Origin: Alkalimarinus alittae
GTDB lineage: Bacteria > Pseudomonadota > Gammaproteobacteria > Pseudomonadales > Oleiphilaceae
Assembly: GCF_026016465.1 (NCBI RefSeq)
Contig: NZ_CP100390.1
Span: 2,772,501 to 2,836,500, forward strand
Reading direction: 5' to 3'
DNA: 64,000 nucleotides
The position numbers and the translations under genes were made by a program. Of this stretch, positions 18,090 to 26,748 are shown one piece after another. Under the pieces are notes generated by a model that did not search any database, had not been told where the DNA came from, and saw nothing but the letters and a program-made list of their open reading frames with translations. Each line of letters begins with the position of its first letter. Position 1 is the stretch's first letter.

Positions 18090-18962
18090 ATGAGCTCGGA
18101 TAATCGTGACAAGCACAATGCACTTGAAGAGTTTTTAGAGGATGCTCTAAACGACCCTACTGAAAATAAGCAAGGTAAACGCATACCCGATCAAGCATAC
18201 AAGCCTTCTGCGACAGATAAAACAGTAAAGGACGACAACAGTAGTGAATCTTCAACCAAAGATTCATCAACACGAAAAAGCAAACAAGAGAAACAACCTG
18301 AAGAAGAAATCGATGAGGATACGCTGATCGATAGGCTCAGCGATTTTACCTCTTCTGCATTTAATTTTGCTAAGCGAACCACTCAAACATCATTTAAAGT
18401 TGGCAAAGCACTTATTCACTCACAAGACCAACTAAAACTAATGCTAGCGGCAGGTCAGTCGTTAAAAGATTTGCGAGAGGTTGCAGGTTTAACGCTATCT
18501 GAAGCCAATGAAGCGCTTAACTTAAAAGATAAATCAGTTCTCGAAGCCGTAGAGAACGGAACCGCGACATTATCGTTTGAATTAATATTAAGATTATCTG
18601 CACTCTTAGCGCGAAACGATCCAATACCCTTCATTATTAAATATACACGCACATACAACCCAGAAATATGGCGAATTCTAAGTGATTGGGGGCTCGGTAG
18701 ACTACCACTTCAATACGAAAGAGAACGGCAGTTTATTAATATCTTCAGAGCTCATGACGAAGCCAGAAAACTATCAGATGATGGTTACAAAAAAGTATTA
18801 GACTTCACTCAAAAAGCGTTTGATATGTCGCTTCATTTTATTGCAGAACAAGAAAATGTTGCGTTTGAAGAAGAAAGTGAGAATGAAGGAAAACCGAAAA
18901 AACAAAGTAAGAGCAAATCTGACCCCGACAAGAAAGGTCAAAAGCAAAAACGCTCCGACTAA
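18090..18962 (+). CDS. helix-turn-helix protein with charged arms, function unknown
   Basis: A 290-residue protein not recognised as a named family. Residues 1-85 are hydrophilic and charged (Asp, Glu, Ser, Lys rich). Residues about 118-185 look like an XRE-type helix-turn-helix: LKDLREVAGLTLSEANEAL, then KSVLEAVENGTATLSFELILRLS. A helical segment with the unusual sequence PEIWRILSDWGLGRLPLQYER follows, and the tail is very lysine-rich and acidic. No membrane segment is visible, which distinguishes it from RodZ. It follows prc on the same strand and may be cotranscribed with it. DNA binding is inferred from the helix-turn-helix pattern only. Confidence 0.65.
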   Translation: MSSDNRDKHNALEEFLEDALNDPTENKQGKRIPDQAYKPSATDKTVKDDNSSESSTKDSSTRKSKQEKQPEEEIDEDTLIDRLSDFTSSAFNFAKRTTQTSFKVGKALIHSQDQLKLMLAAGQSLKDLREVAGLTLSEANEALNLKDKSVLEAVENGTATLSFELILRLSALLARNDPIPFIIKYTRTYNPEIWRILSDWGLGRLPLQYERERQFINIFRAHDEARKLSDDGYKKVLDFTQKAFDMSLHFIAEQENVAFEEESENEGKPKKQSKSKSDPDKKGQKQKRSD

Positions 18963-18963
18963 C

Positions 18964-18993
18964 AAAAAAGACCCTCGCTTGAGGGCCTTTTAC
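18964..18993. terminator. terminator between the HTH gene and the convergent membrane-protein gene
   Basis: AAAAG-A-CCCTC, loop GCTT, then GAGGG-C-CTTTT. The stem is flanked by an A-run on the left and a short T-run on the right, so it can serve both convergent genes as a Rho-independent terminator. Confidence 0.8.
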
Positions 18994-19014
18994 ATTCTAC
19001 AAAGTACACTCTAC

Positions 19015-19305
19015 CTATTCAGCTTTTCCTTCAGGTTTATAAAAGCCTAGATTCGGCAAATTAGCTTTAGCCATTAACATAAGCGATATTCCGGTAAAAG
19101 CAAAGAAGAAGAATGAAGCCAGAAAGCTAGCAGAAATAGGGTCAGATGAGCCAAGTTCTTTTACCTTAATAAACATAAATACCCCACTTATAGCCCCAAG
19201 TACAAAACTAATATAAGCAGAGACGAGACATATTTTTTGCGTCAAACCTTTTGGCTTAGTTTGAAGACTAACCTCGGGGTGATCTTTAACACTGGGTGTA
19301 CTCAT
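19015..19305 (-). CDS. small two-helix inner-membrane protein, function unknown
   Basis: A 96-residue protein with a hydrophilic N-terminus and two predicted transmembrane helices: about residues 25-46 (ICLVSAYISFVLGAISGVF) and 58-78 (ASFLASFFFFAFTGISLML). A short loop (KVKELGSSDPIS) lies between them. The family was not recognised. It begins 25 bases after the mtnA stop on the same strand, with AAAGAG upstream of its ATG, so it is probably the second gene of an mtnA transcript. Its real-gene status rests on clear membrane topology, spacing and the terminator beyond its stop. Confidence 0.65.
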   Translation of the reverse strand: MSTPSVKDHPEVSLQTKPKGLTQKICLVSAYISFVLGAISGVFMFIKVKELGSSDPISASFLASFFFFAFTGISLMLMAKANLPNLGFYKPEGKAE

Positions 19306-19330
19306 TATATTTACTCTTTATTGATCAAAT

Positions 19331-20380
19331 TCAGCCTAATAATGCTTTCATTTTGTCTAGCGTAGGATTCAACACAACGCCCTGCTCCGTCACAATTGCA
19401 TCAATTAATTCAGCAGGTGTAACATCAAATACAGGGTTAAATGCTGCGATATTCTCAGGTGCTAATTGAACCTCTTTTATAGAGGTTAACTCTTCACCAG
19501 TTCGTTCTTCTATAGGAATCAAGTCGCCGGATGAAAGCGACATATCAACCGTACTTGATGGGGCTACTACCATAAATTTTATGCCATGATAACGCGCTAA
19601 GACTGCCAGACTATAGGTACCAATTTTGTTAGCCGCATCGCCATTAGCGGTAATCCTATCTGCTCCAACAACAACCCACCTAACATCACCCTGTTTCATA
19701 ATATGAGCTGCAGCAGAATCAGTATTTAAGGTGACTGAAATGCCATCTCTCTGTAATTCCCACGCAGTCAGCCTTGAGCCTTGTAACCATGGCCTTGTCT
19801 CATCTGCATAAACATGTTTTATAATCTTGGCATCCCAACCATGCCGTATCACCCCAAGCGCCGTCCCAAAGCCGCCAGTGGCTAATGAGCCTGTATTACA
19901 ATGCGTGATAACTGAAAATGGGGTGTCTGATGACGCTGCCATCAATTCTGCGCCTAACTTCCCCATTTGTTTGTTAGCCGCAATGTCTTCGCTATGAATA
20001 TTTTTGGCTTCATCCAACAGCGACTGATGTGGAGGTGAAGAGTCTTCAAGCGTATCAATCACCCGTTGCATTCGATCTAACGCCCAGAATAGATTAACAG
20101 CGGTAGGGCGCGAGTTGGCTAGCGTTTCTATGGCTTCAGCAATGTTTGCTTTCCAAGCCTGTTGATGCTCAGAAAAGGCGGCATCCGCAGCTAATACAAC
20201 GCCATAAGCAGCACTAACACCGATTGCGGGAGCACCTCGAACGACCATTTGAGTTATCGCATCAGCAACCTCAGTCGAGTCTTTGCAGGTAATATATAAC
20301 GCCTGGCCTGGCAATAAACGCTGATCTAATAGCTCAAGCTGATTATCTACCCACTTAATAGCTTCAACACCACTACTCAT
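19331..20380 (-). CDS. mtnA: S-methyl-5-thioribose-1-phosphate isomerase
   Basis: MtnA converts 5-methylthioribose 1-phosphate to methylthioribulose 1-phosphate in methionine salvage. The protein has 349 residues from the ATG at 20380, which is preceded by AGAGG five bases upstream and begins [10 protein letters not shown]; an in-frame start eleven codons earlier lacks such support. Family motifs include [16 protein letters not shown] near residue 50, [16 protein letters not shown] with the catalytic cysteine, and [10 protein letters not shown] with the catalytic aspartate, then NKIGTY. It is divergent from mtaD. This pairing occurs in Pseudomonas, where MTA is deaminated and processed via inosine derivatives. 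Confidence 0.95.
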   Translation of the reverse strand: MSSGVEAIKWVDNQLELLDQRLLPGQALYITCKDSTEVADAITQMVVRGAPAIGVSAAYGVVLAADAAFSEHQQAWKANIAEAIETLANSRPTAVNLFWALDRMQRVIDTLEDSSPPHQSLLDEAKNIHSEDIAANKQMGKLGAELMAASSDTPFSVITHCNTGSLATGGFGTALGVIRHGWDAKIIKHVYADETRPWLQGSRLTAWELQRDGISVTLNTDSAAAHIMKQGDVRWVVVGADRITANGDAANKIGTYSLAVLARYHGIKFMVVAPSSTVDMSLSSGDLIPIEERTGEELTSIKEVQLAPENIAAFNPVFDVTPAELIDAIVTEQGVVLNPTLDKMKALLG

Positions 20381-20509
20381 CAAATACCTCTTTTTACTTC
20401 GTCGAACATTCAATCTTAGTTACATGCGGCTAGTGTACGGGTAACACAGCCGTAATAGAACGATTAATATATGATTCAGTAATAGATGAAAAAACTGTAA
20501 TAAACCCAT

Positions 20510-20538
20510 AAGACAGTTCACCCCTTTCAAGGTATACT
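20510..20538 (+). promoter_or_regulatory. candidate mtaD promoter
   Basis: AAGACA at 20510-20515 and TATACT at 20533-20538 are separated by 17 bases. The -10 box is good and the -35 matches four of six consensus bases. The spacing leaves a leader of about 30 bases before the ATG at 20575. Confidence 0.45.
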
Positions 20539-20574
20539 AATTCGATCATTAACCGAATAACTCGCACGGATTTT

Positions 20575-21906
20575 ATGCTTAGCAATCAATCAGTAGACAC
20601 CATAATTCATGCCCGCTGGGTGATCCCTGTAATCCCACAAAATACAGTGTACGAAAATCATAGTGTGGTAATTTCTGGTAACCAGATTATTGATATTTTG
20701 CCAAGTACCGATGTAACAGCAAAATATACAGCAAAAGAAACATATAACCTTGATACTGATCATGCCTTGTTACCCGGCCTTATTAATGCTCACGGCCATA
20801 GTGCAATGAGTCTGTTTCGAGGCTTAGCCGATGATCTGCCGTTGATGGAATGGCTTAATGATCATATCTGGCCAGCTGAAGCTAAATGGGTCGATGAAGC
20901 ATTTGTTGCTGATGGCACATTACTGGCCATCGCTGAGATGATTAGAAGTGGCACGACCTGCTATAGCGACATGTATTTCTTTCCCAATGTCAGCGCTAAA
21001 GTCGCCTCTGAGCATAAAATAAGAACCCAGATATGCTTTCCAGTGATCGATTTTCCGACGGCTTGGGCACAGAACTCAGAAGAGTACATTCACAAGGGTG
21101 TTGAATTGTTTAATCAATACCGAAATAGTGATTATGTAACGGTAGCATTTGGCCCTCACGCACCATACACCATATCGGATGAACCACTTAAACAGGTCGC
21201 GACGTTAGCTGATCAACTCAACGCACAAATTCAAATTCATCTACATGAAACCGCTTTTGAAGTTCAAGAGTCTATTGAAAAATTTGGCGTCAGGCCTATA
21301 CAGCGCCTTGCAGATTTAGGGCTACTATCCCCTTCTCTACAATGCGTGCATATGACACAACTTAACGATCACGAAATATCGTTAATCGCTCAAAGTGGTG
21401 CGCATGTTGTTCATTGCCCAGAGTCAAACCTTAAATTAGCGAGTGGGTTTTCTCCCATTGATAAACTAATCAACGCAGGTATCAATGTAGCATTAGGCAC
21501 AGATGGTGCTGCAAGTAATAATGACCTTGATCTGCTTAGTGAAATGAAAACTGCGGCCTTGATTGGTAAAGCAGTGGCCGGTGATGCTTCCGCTGTAAAC
21601 GCACACCAAGCATTAGAGATGGCCACAATTAATGGGGCTAGATCTATGGGGTTAGAAGACAAAATTGGCTCGCTTGAAGCAGGAAAACTTGCTGATATCA
21701 TTGCTATCGATCTAGGACATATTGACTGCCAACCCGTTTACGACCCGGTATCTCATATTGTTTATGCAACCAATAGCCATCAAGTGACTCATAGCTGGAT
21801 AGGCGGTGATATTCATATGAAAAACCGTCAGCTATCAATGATCGACACATTTCATCTCACTGAACGCGTAAAACAGTGGGCAGATAAAATAAAATCCGTT
21901 GATTAA
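20575..21906 (+). CDS. mtaD: 5-methylthioadenosine/S-adenosylhomocysteine deaminase (TRZ/ATZ family)
   Basis: A 443-residue metal-dependent hydrolase of the amidohydrolase superfamily that deaminates MTA or SAH at the adenine ring. Metal-binding and catalytic motifs are in the usual order: the HxH in LINAHGHSAMSLFRG, the histidine in IQIHLHETAFEV, a further histidine in VVHCPESNLKLASG, and the aspartate in GTDGAASNNDLD. The C-terminal LGSLEAGKLADIIAID-type segment (here IGSLEAGKLADI) is typical. ACGGA lies just upstream of the ATG. Its place between divergent mtnA and downstream ubiG is the same as in P. aeruginosa, where the equivalent gene encodes an MTA deaminase. Strict specificity for MTA versus SAH is not readable. 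Confidence 0.9.
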   Translation: MLSNQSVDTIIHARWVIPVIPQNTVYENHSVVISGNQIIDILPSTDVTAKYTAKETYNLDTDHALLPGLINAHGHSAMSLFRGLADDLPLMEWLNDHIWPAEAKWVDEAFVADGTLLAIAEMIRSGTTCYSDMYFFPNVSAKVASEHKIRTQICFPVIDFPTAWAQNSEEYIHKGVELFNQYRNSDYVTVAFGPHAPYTISDEPLKQVATLADQLNAQIQIHLHETAFEVQESIEKFGVRPIQRLADLGLLSPSLQCVHMTQLNDHEISLIAQSGAHVVHCPESNLKLASGFSPIDKLINAGINVALGTDGAASNNDLDLLSEMKTAALIGKAVAGDASAVNAHQALEMATINGARSMGLEDKIGSLEAGKLADIIAIDLGHIDCQPVYDPVSHIVYATNSHQVTHSWIGGDIHMKNRQLSMIDTFHLTERVKQWADKIKSVD

Positions 21907-22001
21907 GCGCTTAAAAATCGCTCAACACAACATCAACGACTAGCAATCAATAATAGACATCATTAAAAAGTATTTACTATAAGTACTAAGGTTGAATCAC
22001 A

Positions 22002-22715
22002 ATGAATAACCCCGCATTCAAAAATGTAGATAGTCAGGAAATTGCAAAATTCGAGGCATTAGCCAGTCGTTGGTGGGATAGAGAGAGTGAGTTCAAACCA
22101 TTACATGATATAAACCCACTACGCGTTAATTATATTGATGAGCGCGCAAACTTACCCGGCAAAAAAGTGCTAGACGTTGGTTGTGGAGGCGGAATCTTAT
22201 CGGAAGGACTGTCTCAGCGCGGCGCTCATGTTGACGGAATCGATATGGGTGAAGCCCCTTTAGCCGTCGCTCGTTTACACGGTCTTGAGTCTGGCGTCAG
22301 CGTTAACTACCGTCAAATCACAGTAGAAGAGCTCGCAAGCCAAGAAGCCGGCACTTACGATGTTGTCAGCTGTCTTGAAATGCTTGAGCATGTACCTGAC
22401 CCTGGTTCGGTCATTAAAGCCTGTTTTACGCTACTAAAGCCTGGTGGCAAGCTATTTCTGTCTACCCTAAACAGAAATCCTAAATCATTTTTATTTGCCA
22501 TTGTGGGTGCCGAGCACATTCTTAAAATGCTCCCTAAAGGAACCCATGAATTTAAAAAATTCATTCGCCCTTCAGAACTCGCAAGCTATGTAAGAACTGC
22601 AGGCTTTGAGCTAAATGACATCACTGGAATGACTTATAACCCGCTTACAAAACGCTATAAATTAGGCCAAGATGTGGATGTAAACTACCTAATGTATGCC
22701 GTTAAGCCTAGCTAA
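22002..22715 (+). CDS. ubiG: ubiquinone biosynthesis O-methyltransferase
   Basis: UbiG performs both O-methylations of the ubiquinone ring with S-adenosylmethionine. The 237-residue length fits (E. coli 240). It opens with the family motif [16 protein letters not shown], then the SAM-binding loop [15 protein letters not shown] and acidic end of strand two in VDGIDMG, with MLEHVPDP as motif post-II. It starts 95 bases after mtaD and 27 bases before mupP on the same strand. The ubiG-mupP-yciK run is a conserved gammaproteobacterial operon. Confidence 0.96.
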   Translation: MNNPAFKNVDSQEIAKFEALASRWWDRESEFKPLHDINPLRVNYIDERANLPGKKVLDVGCGGGILSEGLSQRGAHVDGIDMGEAPLAVARLHGLESGVSVNYRQITVEELASQEAGTYDVVSCLEMLEHVPDPGSVIKACFTLLKPGGKLFLSTLNRNPKSFLFAIVGAEHILKMLPKGTHEFKKFIRPSELASYVRTAGFELNDITGMTYNPLTKRYKLGQDVDVNYLMYAVKPS

Positions 22716-22742
22716 CAGCCATTATAAATAGACGAGAACACA

Positions 22743-23414
22743 GTGCTAACATTTATACCTGAAGCGGTTTTATTTGACCTTGACGGCACCTTGCTAGATA
22801 CGGCCCCTGATTTTATTAGAGTGGTGAATCTGCAGAGACAACGGCATAACTTGCCTCCACTTGCCTCACACTTAATCAGAGAAACCGTATCTAACGGTGC
22901 GCGTGCATTGATAAAGCTTGCCTTCGACCTAGACGATAATGATGATGCGTTTACTGTACGGCACGCAGAATTATTAGCGATGTATGAAGCATCCATTGCC
23001 GAAGAAACTGTCTTTTTCCCTGGAATAGATCTATTTTTAAAAGAGTTGGAGGCAAAATCGATACCTTGGGGTATTGTGACCAATAAACCTTCACGCTTTA
23101 CACATCCATTGTTAGAAAGGTTAACGCTCAATAATCGCTGCAGCGTAACCGTTTGCCCGGATGATGTAAGCCAAACTAAACCTCACCCTGAACCCTTATT
23201 TCTAGCGTGTAAAAAACTAAATTGTTCACCTGAGAGAACACTCTATGTTGGTGATCATGTGCGAGACATAAACGCTGGGCGAAGTGCTGGAATGATCACT
23301 ATCGCTGCTCGGTATGGCTATATAGACACCCCAGAACGGGTCGATGAATGGAAAGCCGACCTGATCATCGATCACGGAAACGAACTCACTGAATGGCTAA
23401 ACGCAGTCAGTTAA
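22743..23414 (+). CDS. mupP: N-acetylmuramic acid 6-phosphate phosphatase (HAD family)
   Basis: A 223-residue HAD phosphatase of the phosphoglycolate-phosphatase-like subgroup. The nucleophile motif is FDLDGTLLDTAPDF (first Asp nucleophile, second acid/base), then IVTNKPSRF with the conserved threonine, a lysine in TKPHPEPL and YVGDHVRDI with the metal-binding aspartates. In P. aeruginosa the gene directly after ubiG (PA3172) was shown to be MupP, part of the AmgK/MurU peptidoglycan recycling route that bypasses UDP-GlcNAc and confers fosfomycin tolerance; synteny supports the same role here. The start codon is GTG at 22743. A generic phosphoglycolate phosphatase (gph) is the alternative. Confidence 0.85.
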   Translation: MLTFIPEAVLFDLDGTLLDTAPDFIRVVNLQRQRHNLPPLASHLIRETVSNGARALIKLAFDLDDNDDAFTVRHAELLAMYEASIAEETVFFPGIDLFLKELEAKSIPWGIVTNKPSRFTHPLLERLTLNNRCSVTVCPDDVSQTKPHPEPLFLACKKLNCSPERTLYVGDHVRDINAGRSAGMITIAARYGYIDTPERVDEWKADLIIDHGNELTEWLNAVS

Positions 23415-23434
23415 AGACGATAGGTTAAACTATT

Positions 23435-24184
23435 ATGCAAGACTATCAAGCTCCAAAAGACCTTTTAGAAGGGAAAGTAATCCTTGTAACGGGCGCAGGT
23501 TCAGGCATCGGACAAGCGGCTGCCAAAGCATATGCCGCTCATGGCGCAACAGTTATTTTACTCGGACGAACAATAAAAAAACTTGAGGACGTATATGACG
23601 AAATTGAGGCGGCAGGACACCCTCAAGCTGCCATATACCCTATGAATCTAGAAGGCGCGGTCGCAAAAGATTATGACGATATGGCGGCCACTATTCAGAA
23701 AGAATTTGGTCGTCTTGATGGAATTCTCCATAATGCCGCATTATTAGGAAGCATTACGCCTATTGAGCAGTACGACCCTAATGAATGGACAAAGCTAATG
23801 CAGGTGAACCTTAACGCCCCGTTTATGATGACTCAGGCGTTAATATCACTATTAAGAGAGTCGGAAGACGCATCCATCATCTTCACTTCGTCCAGTGTTG
23901 GCAGAAAAGGCCGCGCCTATTGGGGTGCCTACTCGGTATCAAAGTTTGGTGTTGAGGGTCTAATGCAAGTCTTGGCAGATGAACTTGATGATGAACACAA
24001 CAATGTTCGTGTTAACAGCATAAACCCTGGCGCAACACGTACCAACATGAGAGCTCATGCATTCCCTGCAGAAAATCCCACTCATAATCCTCTACCTGAA
24101 GACATTATGGGTATTTATTTATACTTAATGGGGAATGAAAGCACGGGAAAAACAGGTCAGGCGTTTGATGCACAGAAAAAATAG
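23435..24184 (+). CDS. YciK-like short-chain dehydrogenase/reductase
   Basis: A 249-residue classical SDR. It has the NAD(P)-binding motif VTGAGSGIGQAAAKAYA near residue 20, the NAA of HNAALLG near residue 95, and the catalytic serine plus YSVSKFG (Y-x3-K) near residue 165. The sequence SINPGATRTNMRA follows, as in YciK. It starts 20 bases after mupP and is the last gene of the ubiG-mupP-yciK run, ending in a strong terminator. The oxidised substrate is unknown for the family. Confidence 0.88.
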   Translation: MQDYQAPKDLLEGKVILVTGAGSGIGQAAAKAYAAHGATVILLGRTIKKLEDVYDEIEAAGHPQAAIYPMNLEGAVAKDYDDMAATIQKEFGRLDGILHNAALLGSITPIEQYDPNEWTKLMQVNLNAPFMMTQALISLLRESEDASIIFTSSSVGRKGRAYWGAYSVSKFGVEGLMQVLADELDDEHNNVRVNSINPGATRTNMRAHAFPAENPTHNPLPEDIMGIYLYLMGNESTGKTGQAFDAQKK

Positions 24185-24192
24185 GGCTTAAT

Positions 24193-24234
24193 AAAAAAGG
24201 GCCATTTTCAATTAAATTGAGTGGCCCTTTTTTG
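24193..24234. terminator. bidirectional terminator between yciK-like gene and ccmI
   Basis: AAAAAGGGCCA, imperfect inner arm TCAATT, a short AA loop, ATTGA and TGGCCCTTTTT. A long stem flanked by A- and T-runs ends both the ubiG-mupP-yciK and the ccm operon transcripts. Confidence 0.92.
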
Positions 24235-24284
24235 TATCTAAGCGTTATGCTTTATCGTCTCGATCTCATTAGAGTGCGATATGC

Positions 24285-25634
24285 TTATTCCACTTTTTCA
24301 TTTATAACAATTTTTACCACCTCACTGCTGCCTACCGGCACAGGCGACTGAGTCCCTTCTAAATCACCTGGCATTGCGCCCGGCTGACCACTTTTTGAGA
24401 TTCTAGCGATAATAGTGACCTCTTCAGCCGATGATATTTTGGCCATTGGCCCCATCGCCATAGCATCATTTAAATTAACTAAAATTGGCAAGTCAGCCAC
24501 AGTCTGACGGCTGGCAGCCAGGGGCATGGGTGAGCCATTAACAGCTTTAGCAATAATGAAAACCGTATCATTCGCCGAAACCTGGCGAGAAAACGAAGCA
24601 TCTAGCTCAACAAGCACTTTCACACCAATATTCGCATTAGCAGACGTATCCACTGGCGCCATATTGTCCGCTGTTTCTGGTGCTGTCGCGTTCATGCTTA
24701 CAGAGTACTTATCGACCTGTTCTGGTAAGCCTAATGCAGCTCTTGCCTTATTAATACCGGCAACAATAGCATCTCTACTTGGGTTCTCTGAATCGACTTC
24801 AAGAATTCTTCCCCAATGCTTAATGGCATCTTCGTAACGCCCTCCTTCAAAAGCCGCAATGCCTAATAAACCTAAGCTATTTGTTTCGTCCGGGTTCGTA
24901 GAAAATGCCTTATCAAGGAGCTCTTGTACTTTATCTGTCATCTGAGCTTGCTGAGCAAAAAACTCTGCCTGCGCAGCTAAGCCATAAATAGACGATGGGT
25001 CTTGCTGATCTTTTTCAAGAAGCTCTGCCATTCTGATAAACGCGTAAGACGCTTGATCATACTGCTCAAGATTCATGCTAGAGCGAGCTAACATAAACCA
25101 ACCTTCTGGATTATCAGGATTAGCTTCTAGCTTTTCTCTCAAGGCTGTCAATAACTCATCTATATTCTGTTTTGGCATCCCTTCGCTAATTGATGGTACT
25201 GAGTTACCGTATTCACGGAACTGTTCAACTCCATCTAACGCGCCCCACTTTGCATAAAGCGCATAACTCGCTAAAGGAATACAGAGCAACATTACAGCCG
25301 TTACTCCCCAAGCGGCGGTGCTAACAGTCGACCTCTGAACCTGATCACTTTCATCGTGGCTTAATCCATCAACATCAGTGATAAGCCCTGCCTCTAACTC
25401 ACTTTTTAGCTGCTGAAACTGTGAGTCAGTCAAGCTGCCAGCGTCTTTCTCTGCGGTTATTTCTTCTAATCGGTCTTTAAAAAAGACTATATTCTGCGAG
25501 CGTCGATCAAGTGCTGCCTGCCCTGTTTCTGAGTTTTTAGTACTTTTTGCACGATGAACTTTAACGACGGGATAAAGCACAAAGCCTAACGCCACAATAA
25601 TTAAAACGACGGATACTACCCAAAAATCATTCAT
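24285..25634 (-). CDS. ccmI: cytochrome c maturation protein CcmI (CycH)
   Basis: CcmI is the apocytochrome c chaperone of System I, holding the C-terminus of the apoprotein for the CcmF/CcmH haem lyase. The 449-residue protein has a membrane helix at residues 3-21 and a second at about 106-125, with a cytoplasmic leucine-zipper-like loop between them. The periplasmic part carries TPR repeats (about 165-300, for example NPEGWFMLARSSMNLEQYDQA and ALGLLGIAAFEGGRYEDA-like units) and a beta-rich C-terminal domain. It is the last gene of the ccm operon, 3 bases after ccmH. Confidence 0.93.
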   Translation of the reverse strand: MNDFWVVSVVLIIVALGFVLYPVVKVHRAKSTKNSETGQAALDRRSQNIVFFKDRLEEITAEKDAGSLTDSQFQQLKSELEAGLITDVDGLSHDESDQVQRSTVSTAAWGVTAVMLLCIPLASYALYAKWGALDGVEQFREYGNSVPSISEGMPKQNIDELLTALREKLEANPDNPEGWFMLARSSMNLEQYDQASYAFIRMAELLEKDQQDPSSIYGLAAQAEFFAQQAQMTDKVQELLDKAFSTNPDETNSLGLLGIAAFEGGRYEDAIKHWGRILEVDSENPSRDAIVAGINKARAALGLPEQVDKYSVSMNATAPETADNMAPVDTSANANIGVKVLVELDASFSRQVSANDTVFIIAKAVNGSPMPLAASRQTVADLPILVNLNDAMAMGPMAKISSAEEVTIIARISKSGQPGAMPGDLEGTQSPVPVGSSEVVKIVINEKVE

Positions 25635-25637
25635 TTA

Positions 25638-26135
25638 TTACTTCTCGTCTTCTGACAAAATATGACTTAACTGGTTCTTTTCTTCCTGCGACAGCACTGC
25701 ACTATCAGTACTTTCTTCTTTGCGCTTCTTTCTAGCACTAAGCACCACAATAATTAAGCCGATAAGTGCGATAATGGCTGGCCCTAACCACAAAAGGTAT
25801 GTTGATGGATCAAATTTAGGCTTATACACTACAAAATTACCGTAGCGTTCAACCATAAAGTCAACAATCTGATCAGCGTCATCACCCTCTAAGATCAAAC
25901 GATGAACCTCGTTTCTTAGATCTTTCGCGATGGGTGCATTAGAGTCAGCTATGTTTTGGTTTTGACATTTAGGACAACGCAGCTCCTCTGTTAGCTGTTG
26001 ATACTGAGAGCGTTGAGCATCCGTTTTAAATTCCAGTGTGTCGGAGCCTTCATTTGCTGATGCAACCACTGACAGCACTATAAATGAAAGCATGGATAAC
26101 GATAATATTAGTTTCTTCACAGTTTCGTGTCTCAT
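25638..26135 (-). CDS. ccmH: cytochrome c maturation protein CcmH (CycL)
   Basis: A 165-residue thiol oxidoreductase that reduces apocytochrome c disulphides or resolves the CcmG/apocytochrome mixed disulphide. It has an N-terminal signal segment (about residues 8-27), the active-site motif LRCPKCQNQNIADSNA (residues 52-67) diagnostic of the family, the following APIAKDLR, and a C-terminal membrane helix (LLWLGPAIIALIGLIIVVL). A charged cytoplasmic tail ends the protein. This is the short single-domain form; the TPR part is encoded separately as ccmI. It begins 18 bases after ccmG. Confidence 0.95.
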   Translation of the reverse strand: MRHETVKKLILSLSMLSFIVLSVVASANEGSDTLEFKTDAQRSQYQQLTEELRCPKCQNQNIADSNAPIAKDLRNEVHRLILEGDDADQIVDFMVERYGNFVVYKPKFDPSTYLLWLGPAIIALIGLIIVVLSARKKRKEESTDSAVLSQEEKNQLSHILSEDEK

Positions 26136-26153
26136 CCACTTAGCAATAAGTTA

Positions 26154-26690
26154 CTAGCCTTGCTTTGAATATTGCTTTATTCGAGGCTCTAAAATACTTT
26201 TCCACACCTGTTCATCCACAACGCCGACATGACGGTAACGAACAATGCCCTTTTTATCGACGATGTAGGTTTCTGGAGCACCATATACGCCTAAATCTAG
26301 GCCTAACTTTCCTTTCTCATCAAAAATATTGAACAAGTAAGGATTGCCTAGCTGAACTAACCAGTTCTTTGCCGATTCACGCTCATCTTTGTAATTCAAC
26401 CCAATAACCGGCACACCATACTGCTTAGCAATTTTCAGTAAGTAGGGGTGCTCTACTCGGCATGAAGGGCACCAAGTGGCCCAAACGTTTAGCAGTGATA
26501 CTTTACCTTTAACGTCTTCTTGGGATAGAAGCCTTTCTGGGTTCTGCAAACTGGGTAAACTAAACAACGGCAATGGATCATCTATTCTGGCAGAGTCTAA
26601 TTTTGTGGGGTCATTACCTAACCCCCAAAATAATATGACCCCGATAGCCGCAGCAATAATCAATGGTAAAAAAAGCAATACACGTTTCAT
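26154..26690 (-). CDS. ccmG: thiol:disulphide interchange protein CcmG (DsbE)
   Basis: A 178-residue membrane-anchored thioredoxin-like protein that keeps the apocytochrome c CXXCH cysteines reduced in the periplasm. The N-terminal helix spans residues 3-22. The active site is WATWCPSCRVEHP near residue 70-82, and the DsbE-specific GVYGAPETYIVD segment with cis-proline lies near residue 135. Electrons normally come from DsbD/CcdA, not present in this window. It lies between ccmF and ccmH. Confidence 0.95.
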   Translation of the reverse strand: MKRVLLFLPLIIAAAIGVILFWGLGNDPTKLDSARIDDPLPLFSLPSLQNPERLLSQEDVKGKVSLLNVWATWCPSCRVEHPYLLKIAKQYGVPVIGLNYKDERESAKNWLVQLGNPYLFNIFDEKGKLGLDLGVYGAPETYIVDKKGIVRYRHVGVVDEQVWKSILEPRIKQYSKQG

Positions 26691-26748
26691 AATTATGAAT
26701 CTATACCTTTAAAAAGTTCATGATGACAAACCCAATCAGCACTTATCA

